A stretch of 64,000 bases of DNA, taken from assembly GCF_029023785.1 (NCBI RefSeq), contig NZ_CP118955.1, forward strand, positions 990,501 through 1,054,500, read 5' to 3'. A program made the position numbers and the translations under genes. The notes beneath the pieces are model-generated. The model saw nothing but the letters and a program-made list of their open reading frames with translations. It searched no databases and was not told the DNA's origin. This DNA is from Enterococcus faecium (GTDB lineage Bacteria > Bacillota > Bacilli > Lactobacillales > Enterococcaceae). Shown piece by piece: positions 1-10,032 of the stretch; positions within the stretch are counted from its first letter, which is position 1; the number at the start of each line of letters is the position of its first letter.

Positions 1-3000
1 AACTGAATATCTTAGCAGATGACCAGACATTCGATGAACAGCTCTTGCAAGATTACTGGGCCCAAGCTTTGGAAAATCAGCAATGCGATACACCACTAGC
101 ACAGCAAGTATTGAAAACGCAGGTACCTGTGATAAAAGATCGTAAAGTCATCTTGCCAATCGACAGTACAGGAGCTATTTCTTATTTGAAGCAACAATAC
201 TTGCCATTAGTAGAAGAGTTGTTCGTCAGTTACGGATTCCCAAAATTTCGTATCGAACCAGAAGTGGATGAGCAGCAAGCGGAACGTGTATTGAAACTTT
301 TTGAAGAACGCAAACAAGAACAGGCAGAAGCCTTTATGAAGCAAGCAGCTGAAAGTCTAGTTGTCCACGAACAAAAGAAAAAGGAAAGAAAAGAGCAATC
401 GCCAGCTCTTGAAGGACCCATCCAGCTAGGACGAAATATTCCAGCCGATGAACCAACGACACCAATGATCAGTATCGTTGAAGAAGAACGAAGAGTCACA
501 CTTGAGGGGTACGTATTCGACAAAGAAGTCAGAGAACTACGTTCAAAACGCAAGATCTTGACTTTGAAAATCACAGATTATACTTCATCATTTATCGTCA
601 AAAAATTCTCGAACGGCGAAAAAGATGAACAAGTATTTGATGCGATCAGTGTCGGTAGCTGGTTAAAGGTACGAGGAAGTATTCAAGAAGATACGTTTGT
701 CCGTGATTTGGTCATGAATGCGCAAGATATCATAGAAGTCAAACATACACCTCGCAAAGATTATGCTCCTGAAGGGGAAAAACGAGTAGAGCTTCATGTT
801 CATAGCAATATGAGTACGATGGATGCAACAAACAGCATCTCTGATCTTGTGGCACAAGCAGGAAAATGGGGACACCGAGCTATCGCCATTACAGACCATG
901 GTGGTGCGCAAGCCTTTCCGGAAGCACATAGTGCTGGAAAAAAAGCAGGTGTGAAAATCTTATACGGCGTGGAAGCGAATGTCGTAGATGATGGTGTCCC
1001 AATTGCTTATAATGATGCACATGAAGCATTGAGTGAAGCCACATACGTCGTATTTGACGTGGAAACGACAGGATTGTCTGCAGTATATGACACGATCATC
1101 GAGCTAGCCGCAGTCAAAATGTATAAAGGAAATGTGATCGAAAGCTTTGATGAATTTATCGATCCAGGACATCCATTGTCACGAACAACGGTAGATCTGA
1201 CTGGTATCACGGATGAAATGGTTCGAGGGTCAAAGTCGGAAGAAGAAGTATTGCGGATGTTCCTTGAATTTTCAAAAGATACAATTTTGGTAGCCCACAA
1301 CGCGGCTTTTGATATGGGGTTCTTGAATACTAGCTACGCAAGGTATGGTATTCCTGAAGCGGCCAATCCAGTCATTGATACGTTGGAATTAGCTAGATAT
1401 CTGTATCCTCAATTCAAACGTTTCGGATTAGGTGTGTTATCTAAAAAGTTTGGTGTTAGCTTGGAACAGCATCACCGAGCAATCTATGATGCTGAAGCAA
1501 CTGGTCACTTAGCATGGATCTTTGTGAAAGAGGCAATGGACAATCATAACATGCTTTATCATGATCAGCTAAATGAGCATATCGGAGAAGGAGATTCTTA
1601 CAAAAGGGCTCGACCTTTCCATGTAACGATTTTAGCAAAAAATCAGGCAGGACTGAAAGATTTGTTCAAACTGATTTCAATGTCGAATGTCGAATACTTC
1701 GAACGCGTCCCACGAATACCACGCTCCCAATTGAAAAAGATGCGTGAAAATCTATTGATCGGCTCAGCTTGTGATAAGGGAGAAATATTCGAAGCCATGA
1801 TGCAAAAAGGGGTAGAAGAGGCAAGAAACCGAGCAAAATTCTATGATTATATTGAAGTTATGCCAAAAGCGGTCTATGCGCCTTTGATCGAGCAAGAATT
1901 GGTAAAAAATGAACATGATTTGGAAGAAATTATCCAAAATTTGGTAGAAATCGGAAAAAGTTTGGATAAAATCGTTGTTGCAACAGGTAATGTACATTAT
2001 CTGAACGAAGAAGATGCCATTTACCGAAAAATTTTGATCAATTCTATGGGCGGAGCGAATCCGTTGAATCGTCATAGTTTGCCGGATGTCCATTTCCGAA
2101 CAACCGATGAGATGCTAACTGCATTTCACTTTTTAGGGGAAGAAACAGCGAAAGAGATCGTAGTAGAAAATACGAATAAAATCGCAGATATCTGCGAAGA
2201 AGTGATTCCAGTCAAAGATGAACTTTATACACCGAAGATTCCAGGTTCAGAAGATGAAATATCAGAATTGAGTTACACAAAAGCAAAACAAATGTACGGA
2301 GATCCGTTACCTGAGATCATTCAAAAACGATTAGAAAAAGAGTTGAATTCTATTAATGGTAATGGCTTCTCGGTTATTTATCTGATCGCCCAAAAACTAG
2401 TGCATAAAAGTAATGAAGATGGCTATCTAGTAGGTTCACGTGGCTCTGTTGGCTCTAGCTTTGTTGCGACGATGACAGGAATCACTGAAGTTAATCCATT
2501 AGCCCCTCATTATTATTGTCCAGAGTGCCAATATTCCGAGTTTTTTGAAGATGGTACGTATGGTTCTGGATTTGACATGCCAGAAAAACAATGTCCAAAA
2601 TGTGGTGCACGCTTAAACAAAGACGGTCATGATATTCCATTTGAGACATTTTTAGGATTCCATGGAGACAAAGTGCCCGATATTGATTTGAACTTCTCAG
2701 GTGATTATCAAGCAGAAGCCCATAACTATACGAAAGTATTGTTTGGCGAAGACTATGTTTACCGTGCCGGAACGATTGGTACAGTCGCCGACAAAACAGC
2801 ATATGGCTATGTAAAAGGATACGAAAGGGACAATAATCTGCAGTTTCGAAGTGCAGAAGTCGACAGATTAGCAAAAGGCGCTACTGGAGTCAAACGGACA
2901 ACCGGCCAGCATCCAGGGGGGATCATCGTTATTCCCGATTATATGGATGTCTATGATTTTACGCCGATCCAATATCCAGCAGACGATCAAAATTCAGAAT

Positions 3001-4124
3001 GGAAAACGACTCATTTTGATTTCCACTCGATTCACGATAATGTATTGAAATTAGATATTCTAGGGCATGATGACCCAACTGTTATTCGGATGCTTCAAGA
3101 TTTATCAGGGATCGACCCACAAACGATCCCTACGGATGACCCGGAAGTGATGCGGATATTTGCCGGTCCTGAAGTACTTGGAGTAAGTCAGGAACAAATT
3201 TATTCCAAAACAGGGACATTAGGTATTCCAGAATTCGGCACTCGTTTTGTTCGAGGGATGTTAGAAGAAACGCATCCTACAACTTTTGCAGAACTACTGC
3301 AAATTTCCGGACTATCTCATGGTACAGACGTATGGTTAGGAAATGCGGAAGAATTGATTCGACGAGGAGATGCGACACTGGCGGAAGTAATCGGCTGTCG
3401 TGATGATATTATGGTTTATTTGATCCATGCTGGATTAGATAGCGGGATGGCATTTAAAATCATGGAAACTGTTCGTAAAGGACAATGGAACAAGATCCCT
3501 GATGAATTGCGAGAAACCTATCTATCGGCGATGAAAGAAAATAATGTGCCCGACTGGTATATCGATTCTTGTTCAAAAATCAAATATATGTTTCCGAAAG
3601 CCCATGCTGCAGCTTACGTATTGATGGCTCTTCGTGTCGCTTATTTCAAGGTTTATTTCCCTATTTTGTATTACTGTGCATACTTTTCTGTACGTGCAGA
3701 CGACTTTGATCTAGTCTCCATGTGCAAAGGAAAAGATGCTGTGAAACAAGCAATGAAAGAAATCACGGACAAGGGATTAGATGCTTCCGTAAAAGAAAAG
3801 AATCAACTGACAGTGCTGGAGTTAGCCAATGAAATGCTGGAACGAGGATTCAAATTTGGAATGATTGATTTGTATAAATCGGATGCCGTTAACTTTGTTA
3901 TTGAAGGTGATACGTTGATCGCACCATTTAGAGCTGTCCCAAGTTTGGGAACCAACGTGGCGAAACAAATCGTTGAAGCAAGAAAAGACGGTCCATTTTT
4001 ATCCAAAGAAGATCTTGCCACCCGCGGTAAAGTTTCAAAAACATTGATCGAATATATGAACGACAATGGCGTATTGAAAGATCTACCAGATGAAAATCAA
4101 TTATCGTTATTCGATATGCTATAA
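1..4124 (+). CDS. polC: DNA polymerase III PolC, alpha subunit (5' end outside the window)
   Basis: Replicative Gram-positive-type DNA polymerase III. The reading frame is open to the left edge (first full codon at base 3), so the start lies upstream; about 1370 residues are visible, against roughly 1440-1450 in the family. In order: an OB-fold region, a PHP domain ([13 protein letters not shown], near base 790), an inserted DnaQ-like 3'-5' exonuclease (FDVETTGLS, near base 1055), a Cys4 zinc motif (CPEC...CPKC, bases 2518-2600) and the polymerase palm with [12 protein letters not shown] (near base 2676). The order PHP split by exonuclease is diagnostic of PolC rather than DnaE. The C-terminus ends in a Gln/Leu-rich clamp-binding-like tail (QLSLFDML). 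No defects are visible. Confidence 0.97.
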   Translation, partial: LNILADDQTFDEQLLQDYWAQALENQQCDTPLAQQVLKTQVPVIKDRKVILPIDSTGAISYLKQQYLPLVEELFVSYGFPKFRIEPEVDEQQAERVLKLFEERKQEQAEAFMKQAAESLVVHEQKKKERKEQSPALEGPIQLGRNIPADEPTTPMISIVEEERRVTLEGYVFDKEVRELRSKRKILTLKITDYTSSFIVKKFSNGEKDEQVFDAISVGSWLKVRGSIQEDTFVRDLVMNAQDIIEVKHTPRKDYAPEGEKRVELHVHSNMSTMDATNSISDLVAQAGKWGHRAIAITDHGGAQAFPEAHSAGKKAGVKILYGVEANVVDDGVPIAYNDAHEALSEATYVVFDVETTGLSAVYDTIIELAAVKMYKGNVIESFDEFIDPGHPLSRTTVDLTGITDEMVRGSKSEEEVLRMFLEFSKDTILVAHNAAFDMGFLNTSYARYGIPEAANPVIDTLELARYLYPQFKRFGLGVLSKKFGVSLEQHHRAIYDAEATGHLAWIFVKEAMDNHNMLYHDQLNEHIGEGDSYKRARPFHVTILAKNQAGLKDLFKLISMSNVEYFERVPRIPRSQLKKMRENLLIGSACDKGEIFEAMMQKGVEEARNRAKFYDYIEVMPKAVYAPLIEQELVKNEHDLEEIIQNLVEIGKSLDKIVVATGNVHYLNEEDAIYRKILINSMGGANPLNRHSLPDVHFRTTDEMLTAFHFLGEETAKEIVVENTNKIADICEEVIPVKDELYTPKIPGSEDEISELSYTKAKQMYGDPLPEIIQKRLEKELNSINGNGFSVIYLIAQKLVHKSNEDGYLVGSRGSVGSSFVATMTGITEVNPLAPHYYCPECQYSEFFEDGTYGSGFDMPEKQCPKCGARLNKDGHDIPFETFLGFHGDKVPDIDLNFSGDYQAEAHNYTKVLFGEDYVYRAGTIGTVADKTAYGYVKGYERDNNLQFRSAEVDRLAKGATGVKRTTGQHPGGIIVIPDYMDVYDFTPIQYPADDQNSEWKTTHFDFHSIHDNVLKLDILGHDDPTVIRMLQDLSGIDPQTIPTDDPEVMRIFAGPEVLGVSQEQIYSKTGTLGIPEFGTRFVRGMLEETHPTTFAELLQISGLSHGTDVWLGNAEELIRRGDATLAEVIGCRDDIMVYLIHAGLDSGMAFKIMETVRKGQWNKIPDELRETYLSAMKENNVPDWYIDSCSKIKYMFPKAHAAAYVLMALRVAYFKVYFPILYYCAYFSVRADDFDLVSMCKGKDAVKQAMKEITDKGLDASVKEKNQLTVLELANEMLERGFKFGMIDLYKSDAVNFVIEGDTLIAPFRAVPSLGTNVAKQIVEARKDGPFLSKEDLATRGKVSKTLIEYMNDNGVLKDLPDENQLSLFDML

Positions 4125-4144
4125 GCATCTGTTTTCCTGTCTGC

Positions 4145-4173
4145 TTGTAATTTTAAGCAGAGTATGGTATAGT
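4145..4173 (+). promoter_or_regulatory. Sigma-A-type promoter of the rimP-nusA-infB operon
   Basis: TTGTAA at 4145-4150, a 17-base spacer and TATAGT at 4168-4173, just after the polC stop. Transcription would start near 4180 and read through the hairpin at 4199-4228 before rimP. Confidence 0.6.
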
Positions 4174-4198
4174 TCTTATAGGTAATGATACTAACTGT

Positions 4199-4228
4199 GA
4201 GTGAGCGGATTTTTCGCTCACTCTTTTT
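4199..4228 (+). terminator. Leader hairpin with short T-tract between polC and rimP (possible NusA-dependent attenuator)
   Basis: GAGTGAGCG pairs perfectly with CGCTCACTC around a 7-base loop, followed by only five T residues and then AATGG. It can end polC transcripts. It also lies downstream of the likely rimP promoter, so it sits in the leader of the operon that encodes NusA. In Bacillus subtilis NusA autoregulates through a weak NusA-stimulated terminator at the equivalent place; the same role here is inference. Confidence 0.7.
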
Positions 4229-4267
4229 AATGGAATTACGCACTTAATTTTTAAGGAGGCGAAACTT

Positions 4268-4741
4268 TTGAGTAGCGTCGTTGAAACAGTCACAGAAATG
4301 GTGACACCGATTTTAGATGAACAAAATTTTGAACTTGTCGAAGTCGAATTTGTAAAAGAAGGAAAAAGCTGGTTCTTACGAGTATTTATTGACAAAGAAG
4401 GCGGTATCGATATCGAAGAATGCGCCTTTGTCAGTGAGAAACTGAGTGAAAAACTTGATGCAGCAGATCCAGATCCGATTCCTCAAGCTTATTTCCTGGA
4501 GGTATCCTCCCCGGGAGCAGAGCGGCCATTGAAAAAAGAAAGCGACTATGAAAAGGCACTTGGTGATTATGTCCATGTCTCCTTATACCAACCAGTAGAT
4601 GGCGAAAAACAATATGAAGGATTTCTTCAATCATTTGATGCTGAACAGCTTACATTGAAAATACGCATAAAAACACGAGAAAAAGAATTGACTTTTGACC
4701 GAAAAAATATTGCAAAAGCTCGCTTAGCTATCCAATTTTAA
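4268..4741 (+). CDS. rimP: Ribosome maturation factor RimP
   Basis: 157-aa cytoplasmic 30S assembly factor that acts on the S12 neighbourhood; usual RimP length. The N-terminal alpha/beta domain includes [20 protein letters not shown], then the conserved stretch around [14 protein letters not shown] (about residues 76-90), then a C-terminal SH3-like domain. The start is TTG at 4268: an AAGGAGG sequence at 4252-4258 lies 9 bases upstream and no in-frame ATG fits as well. First gene of the rimP-nusA-rnpM-ylxQ-infB-rbfA operon, whose order is conserved in Firmicutes. Confidence 0.95.
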   Translation: MSSVVETVTEMVTPILDEQNFELVEVEFVKEGKSWFLRVFIDKEGGIDIEECAFVSEKLSEKLDAADPDPIPQAYFLEVSSPGAERPLKKESDYEKALGDYVHVSLYQPVDGEKQYEGFLQSFDAEQLTLKIRIKTREKELTFDRKNIAKARLAIQF

Positions 4742-4764
4742 TCACGGAGAGGAATCAGAAAAAA

Positions 4765-5940
4765 ATGAGTAAAGAAATGTTAAATGCGTTAGACGCTTTA
4801 GAAGCTGAAAAAGGGATCTCAAAAGAAATCGTGATCGATGCTTTAGAAGCAGCATTGGTTTCTGCATACAAACGTCACTATGGCCAAGCACAAAACGTCG
4901 AAGTGGAATTTGATCAGAAAAAAGGAAAGATCCATGTCTATGCGGTAAAAGAAGTAACGGAAGAAGTGATGGATTCACAGTTGGAAGTCTCATTGAAAGA
5001 TGCACTTTTAATCAATCCAGCATATGAGATCGGTGATACGATCCGTTTTGAAGTAACACCAAAAGATTTTGGACGGATCGCTGCGCAAACGGCTAAACAA
5101 GTTATTTTACAGCGTGTACGTGAAGCAGAAAGAACGATTATTTATAACGAATTCAGTGCTTATGAAAAAGACATCATGCAAGGAATCGTCGAACGCCAGG
5201 ATAAACGTTATATTTATGTCAATCTTGGTAAAATTGAGGCAGTTCTTTCTAAACAAGATCAAATGCCAAATGAATTTTATCAACCACATGATCGAATCAA
5301 AGTTTATGTTTCCCGAGTAGAAAATACGTCTAAAGGTCCGCAAGTATTTGTTAGCCGCAGCCATCCAGACCTATTGCGTCGCTTATTTGAACAAGAAGTA
5401 CCAGAAGTCTATGATGGAATCGTTGAAATTGTCAGCATCGCCCGTGAAGCTGGCGATCGTTCAAAAGTGGCAGTTCGCTCAAATGATCCAAATATCGATG
5501 CAGTCGGTACATGTGTCGGGCCAAAGGGACAACGAGTTCAAGCAATCGTCAATGAATTAAAAGGCGAAAACATGGATATCGTCGAATGGAATGAAGATCC
5601 AGCTGTATTCATCGCAAATGCATTGAATCCTGCACAAGTCATGGATGTGATCTTCGATGAGACAAATCCAAAGGCCTGCACAGTTGTCGTTCCAGACTAC
5701 CAATTATCGCTAGCAATCGGTAAACGCGGACAAAATGCACGTTTAGCTGCTAAATTGACTAACCATAAAATCGATATCAAATCAGAATCTGACATGACGG
5801 AATTTTATGAAAATCAAGAACAACAAAAAGAAACAGAAGAACTGCATGATGAAGCAATCGTTCAGTCAGATTTAACAGACGATGAATATGAAACAATTGC
5901 ATTCAACAATGAAACGGTCGAAGAAAAACCAGAAGCTTAA
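4765..5940 (+). CDS. nusA: Transcription termination/antitermination protein NusA
   Basis: 391-aa RNA polymerase-binding factor controlling pausing, termination and antitermination. The N-terminal domain (residues 1-125) is followed by an S1 domain (about 135-200, RYIYVNLGKIEAVL) and tandem KH domains (about 225-345; GPKGQRVQAIVNEL and AIGKRGQNARLAAKL are the KH GxxG loops). A short acidic tail follows; the C-terminal AR repeats of proteobacterial NusA are absent, as is normal in Firmicutes. Starts at ATG 4765 after GGAGAGG. Second gene of the operon; probably autoregulated through the hairpin upstream of rimP. Confidence 0.96.
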   Translation: MSKEMLNALDALEAEKGISKEIVIDALEAALVSAYKRHYGQAQNVEVEFDQKKGKIHVYAVKEVTEEVMDSQLEVSLKDALLINPAYEIGDTIRFEVTPKDFGRIAAQTAKQVILQRVREAERTIIYNEFSAYEKDIMQGIVERQDKRYIYVNLGKIEAVLSKQDQMPNEFYQPHDRIKVYVSRVENTSKGPQVFVSRSHPDLLRRLFEQEVPEVYDGIVEIVSIAREAGDRSKVAVRSNDPNIDAVGTCVGPKGQRVQAIVNELKGENMDIVEWNEDPAVFIANALNPAQVMDVIFDETNPKACTVVVPDYQLSLAIGKRGQNARLAAKLTNHKIDIKSESDMTEFYENQEQQKETEELHDEAIVQSDLTDDEYETIAFNNETVEEKPEA

Positions 5941-5961
5941 CTTTAGTAAGGAGGCAAAGAG

Positions 5962-6255
5962 ATGAAACAAAGGAAAATTCCTTTACGCAAATCCGTGGTT
6001 TCAGGTGAAATGAAACCTAAAAAAGAGATGGTCCGAATCACCCGTTCAAAAGAAGGGGAAGTATCGATCGATCCAACTGGAAAAATGCCTGGACGAGGAG
6101 CGTATGTCTCACTTGAGCCGGAAGAAGTACAACAAGCTTGGGATAAAAAAATTCTCGATCGAGTACTCGAAACAACATTAACAGATGAGTTTTATCAAGA
6201 ACTTCTTGACTATGTCACTCACCAAAAAGCACGTAAAGAGTTATTTGGAAAATGA
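5962..6255 (+). CDS. rnpM: YlxR/RnpM family RNA-binding protein (DUF448)
   Basis: 97-aa basic protein with the family signature RKIPLRKSVVSGE at the N-terminus and GRGAYVS near residue 50. In B. subtilis the family member RnpM binds and modulates RNase P RNA; that role here is by family. AAGGAGG lies 7 bases before ATG 5962. The stop overlaps the start of ylxQ by 4 bases (ATGA), which suggests translational coupling. Confidence 0.9.
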   Translation: MKQRKIPLRKSVVSGEMKPKKEMVRITRSKEGEVSIDPTGKMPGRGAYVSLEPEEVQQAWDKKILDRVLETTLTDEFYQELLDYVTHQKARKELFGK

Positions 6256-6563
6256 ATACAGTTAATCGGCAAAAAGCCATGAATCTCATCGGTCTAGCGA
6301 TGCGCGCGGGAAAACTAATCACGGGTGAAGAACTGACCATTGCTGAAATCCGCAAACAAAAAGCAAAATTGGTGTTTGTGGCAACCGATGCAAGTGAGAA
6401 TACAAGAAAAAAGATAAAAGATAAGAGTTCATATTATGAAGTTCCTTGCTTTGAGCTATTTTCTGAAGCAGAAATCACGCAGATGATCGGAAAACCTCGC
6501 AAGGTATTCGGAATAATGGATGCCGGATTTGCGAAGAAGACCAAGGAGCTAATTGAAGGTTAG
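6252..6563 (+). CDS. ylxQ: YlxQ, L7Ae/L30e-family RNA-binding protein
   Basis: 103-aa protein of the ribosomal L7Ae superfamily, whose members bind kink-turn RNA. Visible features are GLAMRAGKLITGEE near the N-terminus, the KLVFVATDAS strand and VPCFELFSEAEI. ATG at 6252 overlaps the rnpM stop by 4 bases, and infB follows 12 bases after the stop. The gene is regularly found between rnpM and infB in Firmicutes; its exact cellular task is not settled. Confidence 0.9.
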   Translation: MNTVNRQKAMNLIGLAMRAGKLITGEELTIAEIRKQKAKLVFVATDASENTRKKIKDKSSYYEVPCFELFSEAEITQMIGKPRKVFGIMDAGFAKKTKELIEG

Positions 6564-6575
6564 GAAGGTGATTGC

Positions 6576-8882
6576 ATGGGCAACAAAAGAATCTATGAAT
6601 TAGCAAAAGAACTCAAAAAATCTAGTAAAGACGTCGTGGAAAAAGCACAACAACTTGGCATCGATGTGAAAAACCATATGGGTGCGATTACTAGCAGTGA
6701 TGAGAAGAAATTGCAACAAGCGTTCAAAAACCCAAGCACGAAACAACAAGCTGCACAACAAGCAAGCAGAAAACCAGCCAATCAACAGCCGAACGATCAA
6801 CGTAAAAAAGAAACAACGAACAATCAACAAAAAAATAAAAATAACCGCAGTTATCAAGATCGCGGTCAAGGGAGCGGTCAAGTGAATCAAGGAAAAAAAC
6901 CAACAACAAACCAAAATAATACGGGAAATACCAGCAGCCAAAATCGTCAAGGAACGAGCCAAGGCGGCAATCAAAACCGTACTAACAATAACAACAAACC
7001 AAACAATAACAATCGCGGCAAATTTAATAATAATAACCGTAATCGTTATAATAAAAAAGGTAAAAAAGGCAAACAGCAACAATCAACTAAACCAGCTGTA
7101 CCACCACGCAAATTCCGTGAATTGCCAGATGTATTAGAGTATACTGAAGGTATGAACGTAGCAGATATTGCGAAAAAAATTCATCGTGAGCCAGCAGAAA
7201 TCATTAAAAAATTATTTATGCTTGGTGTCATGGTCAATCAAAACCAAGCACTGGATAAAGATACGATTGAACTGTTAGCGACGGACTATGGCATGGAACC
7301 ACAAGAAAAAGTCCAAGTTGACATTGCTGATATCGATAAATTCTTCGAGGCAGAAGAAGTCGATCCAGATAAATTAGTCTCACGTCCGCCAGTAGTAACG
7401 ATTATGGGACACGTAGACCACGGGAAAACAACCTTATTGGATACATTGCGCCATTCACGTGTAACAAGCGGCGAAGCCGGCGGAATCACACAGCATATCG
7501 GTGCCTACCAGATCGATATTGATGGTAAACCAATCACTTTCTTGGATACACCAGGACATGCGGCCTTTACAAGTATGCGTGCACGTGGAGCAAGTATCAC
7601 AGATATCACGATCTTAGTTGTTGCTGCAGATGATGGCGTCATGCCACAAACAGTTGAAGCAATCAACCATGCCAAAGCTGCAGGCGTTCCAATCATCGTC
7701 GCTGTAAATAAAATTGATAAACCAGGTGCAAATCCTCAGCATGTTATGCAAGAATTAAGTGAGTATGAATTAATTCCTGAAGCATGGGGTGGAGAAACGA
7801 TTTTTGTTGAGATCTCAGCGAAATTCGGCCAAAACATCGAAGAATTGCTGGAAATGATCCTGTTAGTCGCAGAAGTAGAAGATTTAAAAGCAGATCCAAC
7901 ACAACGCGCAATCGGAACAGTGATCGAAGCACGTCTTGATAAAGGTAAAGGTCCTGTGTCAACCTTACTTGTCCAAGAAGGAACACTTCACGTTGGTGAC
8001 CCAATCGTTGTCGGTAATACTTACGGACGTGTCCGTGTAATGACAAACGATCTTGGCCGTCGCGATAAAGAAGCAGGGCCTGCAACGCCAGTAGAAATCA
8101 CTGGCTTGAATGATGTACCTCAAGCAGGTGACCGTTTCGTAGTCTTCGAAGACGAAAAGACAGCACGTGCAGCGGGTGAAGAACGCGCAAAACGTGCATT
8201 ATTGGAAAACCGTGCTGCCACAAGCCGTGTGACTTTGGACAACTTATTTGAAAGCCTGAAAGAAGGCGAATTGAAAGAAGTTAACGTAATCATCAAAGCA
8301 GATGTACAAGGTTCAGCAGAAGCACTGGCTGCATCATTGAAGAAGATTGATGTGGAAGGTGTCCGTGTAAAAATCGTCCATTCAGCTGTCGGAGCAATCA
8401 ATGAAAGTGATGTAACCTTAGCAGCAGCCAGCAACGCTATTATCATCGGTTTCAACGTTCGTCCTACACCGCAGGCAAAAGTGCAAGCTGATACTGAAGA
8501 AGTCGATATTCGTCTTCACCGTATCATCTATAAAGCCATCGAAGAAATCGAAACTGCGATGAAAGGGATGCTAGACCCTGAATTTGAAGAAAAAATCACC
8601 GGTCAAATGATCGTTCGTGAAACCTTCAAAGTTTCTAAAGTTGGTACGATTGCAGGTGCCTATGTAACAGAAGGATATATTCGTAGAGATAGCGGTGTCC
8701 GTGTAATCCGTGACGGAATCGTAATCTATGAAGGCCAACTTGCAAGTCTGAAACGATTCAAAGATGACGTGAAAGAAGTCAAAATGGGTTATGAATGTGG
8801 TGCGATGATTGAAAAATTCAATGACATCAAAGTAGATGACGTAATTGAAGGATTTATCATGGAAGAAGTCAAAAATGACTAA
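6576..8882 (+). CDS. infB: Translation initiation factor IF-2
   Basis: 768-aa GTPase that brings initiator tRNA to the 30S subunit. Residues 1-50 form an IF2-N module, followed by a low-complexity Asn/Gln/Lys-rich linker (about 50-170) and a second IF2-N (about 178-230). The G domain begins near 270: G1 [10 protein letters not shown]3 DTPGH, G4 NKID. Domains II, III and IV follow to the C-terminus. The linker is far more Asn/Gln-rich than the rest of the protein, which is common for IF2 linkers. Starts at ATG 6576 after AGGAAGGTG. Fifth gene of the operon, with rbfA next. Confidence 0.97.
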   Translation: MGNKRIYELAKELKKSSKDVVEKAQQLGIDVKNHMGAITSSDEKKLQQAFKNPSTKQQAAQQASRKPANQQPNDQRKKETTNNQQKNKNNRSYQDRGQGSGQVNQGKKPTTNQNNTGNTSSQNRQGTSQGGNQNRTNNNNKPNNNNRGKFNNNNRNRYNKKGKKGKQQQSTKPAVPPRKFRELPDVLEYTEGMNVADIAKKIHREPAEIIKKLFMLGVMVNQNQALDKDTIELLATDYGMEPQEKVQVDIADIDKFFEAEEVDPDKLVSRPPVVTIMGHVDHGKTTLLDTLRHSRVTSGEAGGITQHIGAYQIDIDGKPITFLDTPGHAAFTSMRARGASITDITILVVAADDGVMPQTVEAINHAKAAGVPIIVAVNKIDKPGANPQHVMQELSEYELIPEAWGGETIFVEISAKFGQNIEELLEMILLVAEVEDLKADPTQRAIGTVIEARLDKGKGPVSTLLVQEGTLHVGDPIVVGNTYGRVRVMTNDLGRRDKEAGPATPVEITGLNDVPQAGDRFVVFEDEKTARAAGEERAKRALLENRAATSRVTLDNLFESLKEGELKEVNVIIKADVQGSAEALAASLKKIDVEGVRVKIVHSAVGAINESDVTLAAASNAIIIGFNVRPTPQAKVQADTEEVDIRLHRIIYKAIEEIETAMKGMLDPEFEEKITGQMIVRETFKVSKVGTIAGAYVTEGYIRRDSGVRVIRDGIVIYEGQLASLKRFKDDVKEVKMGYECGAMIEKFNDIKVDDVIEGFIMEEVKND

Positions 8883-8908
8883 AAACTGATAAAAGGAGGC
8901 CAATCATT

Positions 8909-9256
8909 ATGGCTAACTACCGTGATCGCCGAGTCGGTCAAGAAATCTTAAAAGAAGTCAATGATATTTTGCGCAAAAAGGTCCGTGACCCTCGTGTGGA
9001 GAACGTAACGATCACAGATGTGAAAGTTACGGGGGACTTACAGCAAGCAACGATCTATTACAGCATTTTATCTGACTTAGCATCAGATAAGAAAAAAGCA
9101 CAAGATGGATTGAATAAAGCATCAGGATTGATTCGTCGAGAGTTAGGGCACAATCTAAGTATTTATAAGACACCTGAATTGTTCTTTGAACTTGATGAAT
9201 CAGTTGTCTATGGGAACCATATCGATGAATTGCTTCGCGACTTGAACAAAGACTAA
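8909..9256 (+). CDS. rbfA: Ribosome-binding factor A
   Basis: 115-aa KH-fold 30S maturation factor needed for 16S 5'-end processing and cold growth. The N-terminal segment [19 protein letters not shown] and the core [20 protein letters not shown] are typical. AAAGGAGG lies 10 bases before ATG 8909. Last gene of the rimP operon; a strong terminator follows directly. Confidence 0.95.
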   Translation: MANYRDRRVGQEILKEVNDILRKKVRDPRVENVTITDVKVTGDLQQATIYYSILSDLASDKKKAQDGLNKASGLIRRELGHNLSIYKTPELFFELDESVVYGNHIDELLRDLNKD

Positions 9257-9261
9257 TCAAA

Positions 9262-9306
9262 AAATCCCGCAAATCCTGTGAAATCAGGGGTTGCGGGATT
9301 TTTTTG
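9262..9306 (+). terminator. Rho-independent terminator after rbfA
   Basis: AAATCCCGCAA pairs with TTGCGGGATTT, with an inner CCTG/CAGG pair, followed by a T-run. Confidence 0.9.
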
Positions 9307-9359
9307 TTTTCATTAAGACGTATTACCTAAGAGTTCCATGACTTTAGTCTGGTAGCGTG

Positions 9360-9900
9360 TCAGCTAACCAAAAAAGAGAAAAAGAAAAGTAAAAAATTCG
9401 ACTTTCTTTTTTCTATAGTATATAAATTTTTGCATATAGATAAAGATCAAGATACCGATAACGGAAGCTAGATTGTAATCTATTTTAGTGACAGTCAGGT
9501 ATAGCCAAGTAACTAGAAGATCAGTGGAACCTGCACCATAAAAGTTTGAGTTTGTCGGTCCGTTGACAGTTAAAAGAAAAATCACGTTGAAGTTATTGAT
9601 ATTTCCGATTACGCCGCTTCGATTTGGTCACGATCCAAATTTTGGATAATCCCTGTAGAAATTAGCATAGTAGCTGGGATACCAATTCACATATTGACAA
9701 AGATAACAGAGACTTTTACATAAAACGGATCAATCAGGAAAGGAATTGCTCGATCCAGCCCCAGTTTTCCAACAATGTGTTAACTGGCCTAGCGTCATTC
9801 AGCAAATTATGCATGATGAGGAGCGAAATGAACTGCGGAACAGCCATTGTGATAACGACAAGTTTTTTGGATCAATGTAAAAAACGTCAGCGAAAGGAAA
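9360..9900 (-). pseudogene. Decayed maltodextrin-type ABC transporter permease (malF-like) remnant
   Basis: Read on the minus strand, pieces of a MalF/GanP-type sugar permease appear in order. From about 9850: VVITMAVPQFISLLIMHNLL and ENWGWIEQFLS. From about 9710: VKVSVIFVNM, a stop (probably a former Trp codon), IGIPATMLISTGIIQNL and DQIEAA. The stretch after EAA in the family is missing. Then come NINNFNVIFLLTVNGPTNSN and TDLLVTWLYLTVTK near 9480-9600. The C-terminal end is also altered. Frameshifts, an in-frame stop and a deletion of about 30 codons show it is dead. No neighbouring malE, malG or malK is visible, so it is an isolated remnant. Confidence 0.75.
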
Positions 9901-10032
9901 AATTTCGTGGTTTTTTATACCTGTTCATTTGGCTAGATATAAAATCCAAACAAATGAACAGAAGTGCTTATTAGGTTTCAATTGGGAGTATCTGCGCTAG
10001 AATAAGAGTAATAATGAAAAGGAGTGTTATGT

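Noticed and set aside
6600..7082. Long minus-strand frame opposite infB
   Set aside because: It is the antisense of the Asn/Gln-rich linker, whose codons give a stop-poor complement; no start signals.
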